Source: Moraxella sp. VT-16-12
GTDB lineage: Bacteria; Pseudomonadota; Gammaproteobacteria; Pseudomonadales; Moraxellaceae
Reading direction: 5' to 3'
Length of the DNA stretch: 64,000 bases
Assembly (NCBI RefSeq): GCF_002224245.2
Contig: NZ_NKHK02000001.1
Span: 248,001-312,000, forward strand
Below the pieces are notes generated by a model. The model saw only the letters and a program-made list of their open reading frames with translations. It did no database searches and was not told the origin of the DNA. The translations under genes and the position numbers were made by a program. Shown here one piece after another: positions 29,979 to 38,856 of this stretch (positions are counted from its first letter, which is position 1; every line of letters begins with the position of its first letter).

Positions 29979-31781
29979 ATGGATATTGTACAATATTTGC
30001 ACGGTTTGGTGTCGCCAAATTTAGGCGAAGATGTTCAGGCTGATTTGTTAAAGCAGTATTATGCACTAAGTGTCTGCCACATGGCACAGACTGACGTTGA
30101 TGTGTCTAAACAGACGGATATTTTGGGTCTTTGGGGGGAGCAGACACAAGCTCTCATCAAGCGTTTATCACGCAGTTTTCATGTGTCGCCCCATGACCTA
30201 TCCACACAACTCAACCAAGCCACGCCCATGATGATGGCGGAGTTGTCAGGACTGCTTGAAGGTCAGTCTTGGCAATATGTGTTAGGCTTGGGTGTCAGTG
30301 CTTTGTATTTGCCAGCATGGGCAGGCGAGTTTATCAGCAGTCAATTTGTTTATTCTCATGACGTTAGTGATGACGGGGCGAGTGATGATGAGCAGTCAGA
30401 TGAGCATGATGAGAACGAGACAGTACTTAGTAAACAGACCGCACACATCAAACCATCGCACCATAAACCCAAAAAAACAAGCCCAATCGCTTGGGGGTTG
30501 GGTGTGTTGGCATTAGCAACACTGGTGGGGCTGTCAATGGGTGCTTGGTATGTGTATCAGTCCAACAAAGAAACACCTGTGGCGACACAAAATGCACCAA
30601 ACAGCACGCTCAATCCACCACGTCTGCTTTTAACCACAGGCGAAAATGGCACATTGTATGGCTGTTTGGCGGAAGTGGGGGATAATGCCTTACAAGCACA
30701 GTTCATGCAGATTGTGCAAAAAAACTTCGGTCAAGTGGATTGTATCATTGACATAGACAGTGCTTTTGGCTCATCGTTGGTGGGACTTGAACGCTTAGAA
30801 AGTATCATTGCAATGATAAAATCAGAAGCTTTTACCAGCATTGAGATTGTTGGTGGGCAAATCATGGTCAATCACCCAAAAACAGACGTTTTAAATCGTC
30901 TGGTGGGCGACATTGGTTTGCTTGCACCACAGTTTAGTGTACAAGCAGTACCGCCTTTGGATAGGGCAGGTGCCATCAATGCCAGCATTGCCAAAGCAAC
31001 AGACGCCATCAACGCCCTAACCGCCACATCAACACCATATCAGTTGGTGCGAGCGATTAATTTACAGCATTTGGATTTTTATGGTACGACCGAACTGCCC
31101 GCTCAGTATCATGCCCCACTTGGGTTGTTTGCTCAAAAACTTATCCAAAATCCCACCATCAAACTTATCATTGCCAGCCACACAGATGCCAATAATCCTG
31201 ATGGCACGGCAAATGTGGCACTTTCCCAAGCCCAAGCCCAAGCGGTCAAAGATTTTTTGGTACAATCGGGTGTGCCTGAATCTCAGTTGGTCGCCAAAGG
31301 CGTGGGTCATGCTTTTGCCATCAGTGATAATGTAACTGCAACTGGGCAATTTAAAAACCGCCGTGTGGAGTTTTTGGTGTTTGATGAAGCGATGATGACC
31401 ATGTTATCTGATAAGACCAATAAGATAGCTACCACCACCCCTGCCCCTTACGAACGCCCGCAAATGGTAGAATCTGCCCCTTATGTGCCAAGCGATGCAG
31501 TAGCCCCCATGCCTGTTAATGGCATGCCCCCTGCCATGTTGCCTGAGCCTGTGCAGAGTTCTGCTCAGTCTGCCCCTGTGCCACAGCACACACCACCTGC
31601 TTATGAGATGGGTGATGTAGATGGTGAAACAAGTGCATCATCAGAAACATTGCCTGAACCAAGCACGCCCAATGCAGCACATACAAATAGCAACATTCCC
31701 CAAGAGCTGTTGGAGCTGTCAGAGACGTCCATTGGTTCTGATGGGGTCATGCGTGGACCATCTTATGAGATTCGCAAATAA
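29979..31781 (+). CDS. OmpA-family protein with DUF937-like N-terminus, copy 1
   Basis: A 600-residue protein in four parts. Residues 1-130 are a helical domain beginning MDIVQYLHGLVSP, resembling DUF937/YidB-like domains. An acidic stretch and a membrane helix near 165-195 follow. Next comes a domain with two Cys (YGC and VDC), probably BON-like. The OmpA C-terminal domain (about 375-450) contains SHTDANN and NRRVEF, and the tail is long and Pro/Ala-rich. The OmpA Asp is kept (Asp403), but the position of the Arg that grips peptidoglycan is Gln419. The neighbour 31985-33715 is a homologue that keeps the Arg. The membrane helix suggests an inner-membrane protein with a periplasmic domain. I start at ATG 29979; a TTG precedes it. 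Confidence 0.8.
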   Translation: MDIVQYLHGLVSPNLGEDVQADLLKQYYALSVCHMAQTDVDVSKQTDILGLWGEQTQALIKRLSRSFHVSPHDLSTQLNQATPMMMAELSGLLEGQSWQYVLGLGVSALYLPAWAGEFISSQFVYSHDVSDDGASDDEQSDEHDENETVLSKQTAHIKPSHHKPKKTSPIAWGLGVLALATLVGLSMGAWYVYQSNKETPVATQNAPNSTLNPPRLLLTTGENGTLYGCLAEVGDNALQAQFMQIVQKNFGQVDCIIDIDSAFGSSLVGLERLESIIAMIKSEAFTSIEIVGGQIMVNHPKTDVLNRLVGDIGLLAPQFSVQAVPPLDRAGAINASIAKATDAINALTATSTPYQLVRAINLQHLDFYGTTELPAQYHAPLGLFAQKLIQNPTIKLIIASHTDANNPDGTANVALSQAQAQAVKDFLVQSGVPESQLVAKGVGHAFAISDNVTATGQFKNRRVEFLVFDEAMMTMLSDKTNKIATTTPAPYERPQMVESAPYVPSDAVAPMPVNGMPPAMLPEPVQSSAQSAPVPQHTPPAYEMGDVDGETSASSETLPEPSTPNAAHTNSNIPQELLELSETSIGSDGVMRGPSYEIRK

Positions 31782-31984
31782 CGCTTGGGCTTTATGTGTT
31801 TTATGTGAGTTTTTGTTATTTATTGTTGCCAGCTCTTTTTTTCTGCGGTCAAATTAACGACAATACATCTTAACTGTCAAACTGTATTTGATGTGTGATT
31901 AATCATTCATCTGATTTGTGTTTGGTATTTTTTCGTATAAAGATGCGTGGTATTTGGCATCTGTTTTAGTTAGGGAATTTTGTC

Positions 31985-33715
31985 ATGAACATTATTGAAC
32001 AACTTCATCAGCTCATCACCCCCAAAGTTTTGGAGCTTGTTAAACATCATACAGGTGATGATGAGAGCAAGCGACAGCTTTTGACTTCCATCTATGGGAT
32101 TTTGGGGGCTCGTTTGTCAGATGAGTCAGCAGTTGAGCGTGTAGAATCATTGATTAAAAATGATGCAGATGCATCACACGATGGCAAAAAACTGTTGGAT
32201 ACATTGCTTCAAGATGAGCATGGCAAATCACAAGTGCCACTACTGACAGGCGAGCTTGCCAAAGAGTATCATTTGCCTGAAAGCACCACCAGTGCCACAC
32301 TCACAACTGCCACACCCTTGGTGCTTGAACAGTTTAAAGGTTTGGCAGGTACTGGTTCTATCTCTGCCTACCTAAAAGATAAATTAGAAGATTTTGTGGC
32401 TCTTTTGCCAAGCTGGGCGACAGCATTATTGCCAATGGGTTTGTTGGCTGGCATTGCAGGCGTGGCAGGTTCTGTGGCAAGCACCGCCAAAGATGCGGTA
32501 TCAGATTTGGCAACGGGCGCAAGTAACTTGGCAAGCAATGTTGCTGATGGGGCAAAAGGTGCTGTCAGTTCTGTGGCAAGTGGTGTCAGCTCTGCAACAT
32601 CCAATGTCAGTCATGAAGTGGCTGAAACTGCCAAAAAAGGCGGTGGTTTTTTAAAGAGCTTATTGCCCATCATTGGTCTTATTATTTTGGCAGGTCTTAT
32701 TTGGCTACTGTTACGTAGCTGTCAAGACAAGCCTGCACCTGTGGCAAAACCTGCTGACACACCTGCCACCAAAGAAGCTCCTGCAAGTGTTGCCCCAGAA
32801 AACGCAAAACCTGCCACATTTAGCCTATCTACTGATGAAGCAGGTAATGCAGTTTATGCTTGTCAAGGTCAAGCAGGTGGTGAAGGTGTGTTCGCGTCCA
32901 TTCGCACTGCATTGGCAGGCGTGTTTGGTGCAACGGACAAATGTGAGCTAAATTTTTCAAAAGAGCATGCTGATATGTTGCCAGTTGGTGAGCATTTGCC
33001 TGCGATTTTTGGGCTGATGAAAGGCGTGCCAAATGCCAGTTTGACCGTTAATGACAAAAACATTCGCCTAAATTCTACCGACCCTGTGGCTTTGCAAAAA
33101 CTCATTGATGGCGTAAAAGGCATTGTGCCAAGTGATTTTGTGGTGGAAGCTGAGCCACAGATTGACGCTCAAACGGCGGTAACAACCAGCTTAGAGTCTG
33201 CCAAAACTGCCCTAGACAGTTTAACTGAGACGGCAACTGCCGAAGATGTGGTAGAAGCACTTAACCTACAAATCATCAACTTTGCCACAGCGTCTCATGC
33301 TGTCCCTGATGAAAACAAAGTGATTTTGGATACAGCAGCAGCCAAATTGACCAGCTTGCCAAAAGCTCGCCTAAAAATCACTGGTCATACTGACAACAAG
33401 GGCAACCATGCTTATAACCAAAAACTTTCTGAACGCCGTGCCAATGCGGTGCGTGAGTATTTGGTGTCTAAGGGCGTGCCAAATGAACAGATTGAGATTT
33501 TTGGGGCAAGCTCTGATGAGCCTGTGGCATCTAACGCCACCGAGCAAGGGCGTTTCCAAAACCGCCGTATTGAATTTACGCTCATTGAAAAAGATGGCAC
33601 GATAACTGCCGTGGGCAATGCTGACAACAGTCAAGCTGTCGCTAATGCAAATGCCAACGCCAGCGATGCCACCAAAACTGACGAAGCACCTGCCAAACAA
33701 GCTGATGCCAAGTAA
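31985..33715 (+). CDS. OmpA-family protein with DUF937-like N-terminus, copy 2
   Basis: A 576-residue paralogue of the gene upstream, with the same order of parts. The N-terminal domain starts MNIIEQLHQLITPKV. An Ala/Ser/Val-rich stretch (about 155-215) with repeated SNVADGAKGAVSS-like units is followed by a membrane helix LLPIIGLIILAGLIWLLL (about 224-241). A Pro/Ala linker, a two-Cys domain (YACQG, DKCEL) and a full OmpA domain follow. The peptidoglycan-binding Asp470 in GHTDNKG and Arg485 in LSERRANAV are both present, 15 residues apart as in Acinetobacter OmpA. The tail is Ala/Asn-rich. A role in anchoring the inner membrane to the cell wall is inferred. Confidence 0.82.
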   Translation: MNIIEQLHQLITPKVLELVKHHTGDDESKRQLLTSIYGILGARLSDESAVERVESLIKNDADASHDGKKLLDTLLQDEHGKSQVPLLTGELAKEYHLPESTTSATLTTATPLVLEQFKGLAGTGSISAYLKDKLEDFVALLPSWATALLPMGLLAGIAGVAGSVASTAKDAVSDLATGASNLASNVADGAKGAVSSVASGVSSATSNVSHEVAETAKKGGGFLKSLLPIIGLIILAGLIWLLLRSCQDKPAPVAKPADTPATKEAPASVAPENAKPATFSLSTDEAGNAVYACQGQAGGEGVFASIRTALAGVFGATDKCELNFSKEHADMLPVGEHLPAIFGLMKGVPNASLTVNDKNIRLNSTDPVALQKLIDGVKGIVPSDFVVEAEPQIDAQTAVTTSLESAKTALDSLTETATAEDVVEALNLQIINFATASHAVPDENKVILDTAAAKLTSLPKARLKITGHTDNKGNHAYNQKLSERRANAVREYLVSKGVPNEQIEIFGASSDEPVASNATEQGRFQNRRIEFTLIEKDGTITAVGNADNSQAVANANANASDATKTDEAPAKQADAK

Positions 33716-33726
33716 TCATGTGGCGC

Positions 33727-33763
33727 AAATCCAAACGGTCATGATTAGTCGTTTGGATTTTTT
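33727..33763 (+). terminator. Terminator after the OmpA-family pair
   Basis: An 11-bp stem AAATCCAAACG / CGTTTGGATTT (33727-33737 with 33750-33760) closes a 12-base loop and is followed by further Ts. It begins 12 bases after the stop codon. Confidence 0.92.
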
Positions 33764-33775
33764 ATGGCGTTTTAA

Positions 33776-34405
33776 ATGAGAAAAATGATGGCAAGTGTGA
33801 TTTTGTTTAACAAACCTTATGGTGTGCATAGCCAGTTTCGCAAAGACCATGAAAATATGGCAACATTGGCGGACTTTTTTGATGATAAAACATTAAGGGT
33901 GGCAGGACGACTGGATAAAGACAGTGAAGGCTTGCTTGTTTTGACTGATGATGGTCGGCTTAACCATGCCATCACCACGCCAAAATCAGATAAAAGATGG
34001 GGCAAAACTTATCTTGTTCAAGTGGAAAATATCCCCACACAAGCACAAATTGATGCTTTAAGAGCAGGCGTTACCCTAAAAGATGGCAAGACTTTACCTG
34101 CCATTGTCAAAGTGCTAGACACGCTCCCTATTGCTCTGTGGCAAAGACAACCGCCCATCAGAGAGCGTCAAACCATACCAACGGCGTGGCTGTCCATCAC
34201 CATTTTTGAAGGTAAAAACCGCCAAGTTCGGCGAATGACCGCTCATGTGGGTTTGCCATGCTTACGCCTTATTCGCCATCAGGTGGGTATATGGACACTT
34301 GGGGAGCTGGGTGTGGGGCAGTTTGTTCGCTTGGCGGTCAATCCCAACAAGCTCATCAGCCACCCACCTTTACCCAAAATCAAGCCACGCACCACCATCA
34401 CCTGA
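33776..34405 (+). CDS. rluE: 23S rRNA pseudouridine synthase, RluE-like
   Basis: A 209-residue RsuA-family pseudouridine synthase; RluE modifies U2457 of 23S rRNA. There is no N-terminal S4 domain, as in RluE. The catalytic Asp lies in GRLDKDSEGLLVLTDDG. The segments PPIRERQTIPTAWLSI and EGKNRQVRRMTAHVGLPCLRLIR are near the usual RluE form. The start is uncertain: ATG at 33776, 33785 or 33788 are in frame and none has a strong ribosome site. The last 36 bases overlap the end of the convergent M61 gene. Confidence 0.85.
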   Translation: MRKMMASVILFNKPYGVHSQFRKDHENMATLADFFDDKTLRVAGRLDKDSEGLLVLTDDGRLNHAITTPKSDKRWGKTYLVQVENIPTQAQIDALRAGVTLKDGKTLPAIVKVLDTLPIALWQRQPPIRERQTIPTAWLSITIFEGKNRQVRRMTAHVGLPCLRLIRHQVGIWTLGELGVGQFVRLAVNPNKLISHPPLPKIKPRTTIT

Positions 34406-36124
34406 TAGGAAGTATTCGCTATGTCTTGACAGCTTACCTGCTTTGACATCAAATACCATCAGTTCATCACGGCGAAAAACATGAACGCAAATATCATCGC
34501 CAGTCAGGGCAATGGTGCGATTTAGTTGGTCTTTGCTGGCTTTAATGCTGTCTATGGCGATGATGACATCACCAACAGACAGTCCTGCACGACTGGCGAC
34601 ACTATCACGTTGTAAATGACTGATTTTTAGCCCAAGGGGGTCATCTTTATAGGTCATGCCCCATTGTTTTGCACGGTCTTTGGTGATGATGGTGATGTTG
34701 TGGGGGCTTAATAGTGTTTGAATGGGTAAATCTTTTGTGCCAATGATGTAATTGTCATAAAAATCTTGCCAATTGTCCGCCCCCATCATCTTGCTGATGA
34801 CTTTGCCCAGCTCATCGGTGGTCAGCCCATAGCGTTTGTTTGATGTGTGTTTTGATAAGTCATAAAAATGCTTGATGACATCAAACAAACGATGACCGTG
34901 CTTTATCAACATCAAATCCAAGATAAGAGCGACCAAAGCCCCCTTGTTATAATAACTGATGCTTTGATTGGTGGTGTTTTCGTCAGGGCGATACAGTTTT
35001 ATCCAAGCATCAAAACTAGACTCTGCCACGCTTTGATGTGCTTTACCATCGGTTTGGGCGTAGCGGTTGAGCTGAGCGGTGATGAGTTTTAGGTAGCTGT
35101 CTTTGCTGATGACCCCAGCACGCAGCAGCATCAAGTCATCAATATAACTTGTAAAGCCTTCAAATACCCACAAAAGTGGCGTATAACTTTCGGCAGTCAA
35201 ATCATTATCCATCATCACATCAGGGCGTACTGATTTGACCCACCATGCATGAAAATACTCATGGCTACACAAGCCCAAAAATCGCTGATAATCTGCTGAC
35301 GGTTCGTCTTGTTCCAAGATACTTGGCAAATCAGTGCGTGGGGTGATAAGTGCGGTGGAGCTGATGTGTTCTAGTCCGCCATATTCACTCCCTGTCGCCA
35401 CAGTCATAAAGGTATAATCATCAAATGGCACATCACCCAGCCAATCTACATAACTTTGGCAAATCATCTGGACATCATCGCTTAGGCGGTGTATGTTGGT
35501 ATTGTGGCGACCTGTGATAAAAAAGCGGTGATGAACGGGGCGAGCGTTTGTTTTGACATTAAAATCAAAATACGTCTGCTGACTGATTTCAAAAGGATAA
35601 TCATAGCTGTCAAAAGCGGCGATGTTATTTAAAATAAAATCCACGCCATCATCATGAGTGTGTGTGTCATAAGGCAATCCAATGGCAAGGGTGGCGTTGG
35701 GATTTTTTTGTAAAAAAGCCTTAGGCACGGATAAAGTGATATTGCACAAATTTTGTTCTAATGACGACACCATCATCAGCAAAGAAGTAAAATTGCCAAA
35801 CAAACGTGTGCTGTCCACAAAAGCAGTACGCACAGACAAGTCATGACAGTACACATCATAATGCACACTAACTTTATCATGTTGGTGGGTGTGGGGCAGG
35901 ACGTAGGTGTTTTTGCTTGTTTTTTGAGCGATATGGTGTGTGTTATTGATGACATAGCTGACTTGGGCGATGTGCTTGCTAAACTCACGCACCAAATAAC
36001 TGCCTGCTATCCAAGTGGGCAACCATAAGCGAACATGGTCGATAGGAGCGATAAATTCTAGGTGAACACGCACCAGATGGTCATAATATTTGTCAAAACT
36101 TAGATGATAAGATGGGGCGGTCAT
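34370..36124 (-). CDS. M61-family peptidase with PDZ domain
   Basis: A 584-residue metallopeptidase similar to M61 glycyl aminopeptidases. The N-terminal beta-rich domain (PTWIAGSYLVREF) is followed by a thermolysin-like domain with HEYFH: zinc ligands His288 and His292, catalytic Glu289. The downstream Glu of WVFEGFTSY probably completes the zinc site. A PDZ domain at about 480-560 (AGLSVGDVIIAIDSI) ends the protein. No signal peptide is seen, so it is likely cytoplasmic. TCAGGAAAAATC precedes the ATG. Its 3' end overlaps rluE. Confidence 0.88.
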   Translation of the reverse strand: MTAPSYHLSFDKYYDHLVRVHLEFIAPIDHVRLWLPTWIAGSYLVREFSKHIAQVSYVINNTHHIAQKTSKNTYVLPHTHQHDKVSVHYDVYCHDLSVRTAFVDSTRLFGNFTSLLMMVSSLEQNLCNITLSVPKAFLQKNPNATLAIGLPYDTHTHDDGVDFILNNIAAFDSYDYPFEISQQTYFDFNVKTNARPVHHRFFITGRHNTNIHRLSDDVQMICQSYVDWLGDVPFDDYTFMTVATGSEYGGLEHISSTALITPRTDLPSILEQDEPSADYQRFLGLCSHEYFHAWWVKSVRPDVMMDNDLTAESYTPLLWVFEGFTSYIDDLMLLRAGVISKDSYLKLITAQLNRYAQTDGKAHQSVAESSFDAWIKLYRPDENTTNQSISYYNKGALVALILDLMLIKHGHRLFDVIKHFYDLSKHTSNKRYGLTTDELGKVISKMMGADNWQDFYDNYIIGTKDLPIQTLLSPHNITIITKDRAKQWGMTYKDDPLGLKISHLQRDSVASRAGLSVGDVIIAIDSIKASKDQLNRTIALTGDDICVHVFRRDELMVFDVKAGKLSRHSEYFLSGDGGAWLDFG

Positions 36125-36233
36125 GATTTTTCCTGACTGATAAATGGGAATATTTTAACGATAAAATGCCATTTTGTCTAAAAAAGTGAATGTCTTAATA
36201 TGCGTAAATGTAACTCAACTGTAAAAAATCGTG

Positions 36234-36320
36234 TATAATTAACCGCATTATTTTATAATGGCGGTTTACCCATTGCCATCAGGCGACAGGCAACACAAGC
36301 GGTTATTGTGTTGCTTTTAT
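36234..36320 (+). promoter_or_regulatory. Leader of the first AGCS symporter gene: promoter, palindrome and terminator-like hairpin
   Basis: TATAAT (36234-36239) is a likely -10; the -35 is poor. Just after it AACCGC (36241-36246) and GCGGTT (36261-36266) form an inverted repeat enclosing ATTAT/ATAAT, an operator or hairpin near the transcription start. A perfect 9-bp hairpin GCAACACAA/TTGTGTTGC (36290-36298 with 36306-36314) is followed by TTTTATTTT, like a rho-independent terminator placed before the gene. Together these suggest operator or attenuation control. The second symporter gene has no similar leader. Confidence 0.5.
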
Positions 36321-36358
36321 TTTGTGTGGCGATTATTTTGGTTTAGGAGCGGTTTGTA

Positions 36359-37855
36359 ATGTATGACAATCCATTTTCATGTGGTGCAGAAGCAGGCTTT
36401 GTAGAAGGCTTGCATTGCGTGGTCAAATCCTTAAATAGCCCCCTGTGGGACGTGTTGGTGTGGCTATTGGTGGGGATTGGACTGTTTTTTACAATAGGGT
36501 CAGGATTTGCCCAAGTGCGACTGTTTGGGCGAAGTATCAAGACGATGTTGGGTAGCCGTCAGGGGCATGATGGGCAAGGTATTACCGCATTTCAGGCGTT
36601 TGCCACAGGATTGGCAAGTCGTGTGGGTGTGGGAAATATTGCAGGCGTGGCGATAGCGATTAGCTTGGGCGGTGCAGGAGCGGTGTTTTGGATGTGGCTG
36701 ATTGCCCTGATTGGTATGTGTTCGGCATTGGCTGAGTCTAGTTTGGCACAGTTATTTAAAATCAAAGACCCTGTAACTGGTAAATTTCGGGGTGGTCCTG
36801 CTTACTACATAGAGCAAGGCTTGGGGCAAAAATGGCTTGGTGTGGTATTTGCTGTGGCACTCATTGTCTGCTTTGGTTTTGTTTACCAGTCCATTCAGTC
36901 TAACACCATCACCCAAGCACTGCAATCAGCCGTTGGCTGTACAGGAGCAAGCGATGCTTGTCAAGGTGATTGGCAGATTTACAAGCACGTGGTTGGGGCA
37001 ATGTTGGTCATTATGACCGCTCCCATCATCTTTGGGGGGATTGCTCGTGTGTCAAAAATTGCTGAGATTATTGTGCCAGTGATGGCGTTCATTTATCTGT
37101 TGGTGGCGGCGTTTATCATCATCACCAATGTTGCCAATGTGCCTGCGGTCATTGGGCTGATTTTTCAAAAGGCATTCACCTTTGAAGCAGCAGGCGGTGG
37201 CTTGTTTGGTTCGCTCATCTCGCAGGCGATGATGTTGGGTATTAAACGGGGTTTGTACTCCAACGAAGCAGGTCAAGGTTCTGCCCCCAATGCGGCAGCC
37301 GCTGCCAGTGTTAAGCACCCTGTGGAGCAAGGTGTGATACAAATGCTTGGGGTGTTTGTAGATACCATCATTGTTTGTTCGTGTACGGCATTTGTGATAT
37401 TGTTGGCAATGCCAGATAGTGCTACGGATTTGACAGGCGTGCAAATCACTCAAAAAGCTCTTGAAATGCACGTGGGCGGTTGGGGTCAGCACTTTTTGGC
37501 GGTGATGTTGTTTATGTTTGCATTTTCTACCATCATTGGTAATTATGCTTATGCTGAGTCCAATATGCAGTTTTTGAAAAACCACCCAGCGGTTATTGTT
37601 GTGTTTCGTCTTTTGGTGCTTGGCTTTGTGTATTTTGGGGCGGTTACCAAGGTGGAAGTTGTTTGGGATATGGGCGATTTGACCATGGGAACGATGGCAA
37701 TTATTAACCTGATGGCGATTGTGCTGTTGTCAAAATATGTGTTTGCTTTGGTGCAGGACTACACCAAACAGCTCAAAGCAGGCAGTCAAGAGCCAGTGTT
37801 TAGGCTAGATGAGCATGATGTCATGAAAGATAAGGTCAAATCAGGGATTTGGTAG
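36359..37855 (+). CDS. Sodium:alanine/glycine symporter (AGCS family), copy 1
   Basis: A 498-residue inner-membrane transporter with about 11 helices that couples sodium or proton entry to alanine or glycine uptake. Family signatures: the N-terminal WDVLVWLLVGIGLFFTIGSGFAQ, GLASRVGVGNIAGVAIAI, the substrate-site segment FRGGPAYYIEQGLGQKW and KRGLYSNEAGQGSAPNA. A second, more distant copy is at 47890-49398. TTTAGGAGCGGTTTGTA precedes the ATG at 36359. It is a single transcription unit, with a terminator-like hairpin in its leader and another after the gene. Confidence 0.92.
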   Translation: MYDNPFSCGAEAGFVEGLHCVVKSLNSPLWDVLVWLLVGIGLFFTIGSGFAQVRLFGRSIKTMLGSRQGHDGQGITAFQAFATGLASRVGVGNIAGVAIAISLGGAGAVFWMWLIALIGMCSALAESSLAQLFKIKDPVTGKFRGGPAYYIEQGLGQKWLGVVFAVALIVCFGFVYQSIQSNTITQALQSAVGCTGASDACQGDWQIYKHVVGAMLVIMTAPIIFGGIARVSKIAEIIVPVMAFIYLLVAAFIIITNVANVPAVIGLIFQKAFTFEAAGGGLFGSLISQAMMLGIKRGLYSNEAGQGSAPNAAAAASVKHPVEQGVIQMLGVFVDTIIVCSCTAFVILLAMPDSATDLTGVQITQKALEMHVGGWGQHFLAVMLFMFAFSTIIGNYAYAESNMQFLKNHPAVIVVFRLLVLGFVYFGAVTKVEVVWDMGDLTMGTMAIINLMAIVLLSKYVFALVQDYTKQLKAGSQEPVFRLDEHDVMKDKVKSGIW

Positions 37856-37882
37856 AAAAAAAGGGGCGAATGCTCCTTTTTT
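37856..37882 (+). terminator. Terminator of AGCS copy 1
   Basis: AAGGGGC and GCTCCTT pair (one G-U) around GAAT, followed by Ts, 3 bases after the stop codon. It is shared with the convergent thioredoxin-like gene. Confidence 0.75.
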
Positions 37883-37886
37883 ATGG

Positions 37887-38369
37887 CTAAGAAGCAAGCC
37901 ACAATCGCAGTTTCAGCGACCACAAAGGGGCAAATCCTGTAAAACTTTGTACCACTTGACCATCACGGATAACCACAAAAGATGGTACAACTTGACCGCC
38001 CCAAGTTTGAAACAATGAGCCATCTTCATCATTGATGACATCAAACTGATGGCCATGTTGTTTCATGTATTGTGCGACTTCATTATGATTGCCCGATGAG
38101 ACTGCCACGCTGATGACAGGGTAGTTTTGGGCGTGTAGTGTTTGAATGTTTGGGGAAATGGTGCGACACACGCCACACCATGACCCCCAAAAATACACCA
38201 GTACAGGGCGGTGATGGCTTTGGGTGATGATGTCTGTGCTGTCATTGAGTTGTAGCTGGGGTGGGGCGATGGGCGAGCGGTAAGCATTGATGGCAAAATA
38301 AATGACCAAAAATATCAGCACATAGACAAGTGTGCTTTTTAACTGGTTAAAAATTCGTGAAAAAGTCAT
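37887..38369 (-). CDS. Membrane-anchored thioredoxin-like protein (ScsD/TlpA-like)
   Basis: A 160-residue protein with one N-terminal membrane helix (about 11-28) and a periplasmic thioredoxin domain. The active site is CGVC (Cys65-Cys68) in VYFWGSWCGVCR, the form found in ScsD-like suppressors of copper sensitivity and TlpA-like reductases. The cis-Pro segment VVPSFVVIRDG is intact. It probably reduces or oxidises disulfides of envelope proteins. Its start overlaps the stop of the upstream hypothetical gene by 4 bases (ATGA), so they are translationally coupled. No scsABC genes are nearby. Confidence 0.85.
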   Translation of the reverse strand: MTFSRIFNQLKSTLVYVLIFLVIYFAINAYRSPIAPPQLQLNDSTDIITQSHHRPVLVYFWGSWCGVCRTISPNIQTLHAQNYPVISVAVSSGNHNEVAQYMKQHGHQFDVINDEDGSLFQTWGGQVVPSFVVIRDGQVVQSFTGFAPLWSLKLRLWLAS

Positions 38370-38848
38370 GTTTTGTGGCTTGTGGCAATCTGTATCAAAT
38401 AGGCCTTTAAAGTTTGTAAATCTTGTTGTATCTGTATGTCAGCATTATCATCACGCACCGCATAGCTTTTCACATAGGTATCATCTTGCCAAAATAGACT
38501 GACACTATTTGCTTTGATGGTTAAACCCAAAAAATATTTGGATAATTCATGCTCTATCTTTACCGATGATAAAGGGTGGGGCGTATCGCTGTGCCATGTG
38601 CCATCTTTGGCGATAAGTTCAGCAAAAGGCAGTCGCCATGTATCATCTATGACCGTATAACTTGCTGTCATTTTTTTGGGTGTGTTGATAAAGGCAGGTG
38701 TGGGGATAAGTTTGGGGTGTAGCTGTATGGTGCGAGCAAACAGGCGACATTTGCCCAATCTGACATCAGACATTTTGGGTTTTAAACCCATAATGCTGCC
38801 AATAAAAAATCCCATCACCACAACCACCACCCAAAAACCCAAGCTCAT
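38366..38848 (-). CDS. Hypothetical membrane-anchored protein
   Basis: A 160-residue protein not assigned to a family. An N-terminal helix (SLGFWVVVVVMGFFIGSIMGL) is followed by a soluble domain with two Cys/Leu segments and Trp-rich patches (DDTWRLPFAE, SLFWQDD). The protein is encoded between ftsK and a thioredoxin-like gene, 8 bases after ftsK. CTAGGAGATGGT precedes the ATG. Coupling to the thioredoxin-like gene suggests a shared envelope role, but the sequence gives no direct evidence of function. Confidence 0.6.
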   Translation of the reverse strand: MSLGFWVVVVVMGFFIGSIMGLKPKMSDVRLGKCRLFARTIQLHPKLIPTPAFINTPKKMTASYTVIDDTWRLPFAELIAKDGTWHSDTPHPLSSVKIEHELSKYFLGLTIKANSVSLFWQDDTYVKSYAVRDDNADIQIQQDLQTLKAYLIQIATSHKT

Positions 38849-38856
38849 ACCATCTC

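Noticed and set aside
36260-36300. Fragment TCAGGC-GACAGG reminiscent of the 3' part of a glycine riboswitch
   Set aside because: The conserved GCCGAAGG core and the 5' half are missing, and the leader from the predicted start is too short for an aptamer.
37052-37585. Long antisense ORF of 177 codons within AGCS copy 1
   Set aside because: A similar antisense ORF (48157-48798) lies in the paralogue, so it is a by-product of codon use in this family; the composition is His/Cys-rich and not protein-like.
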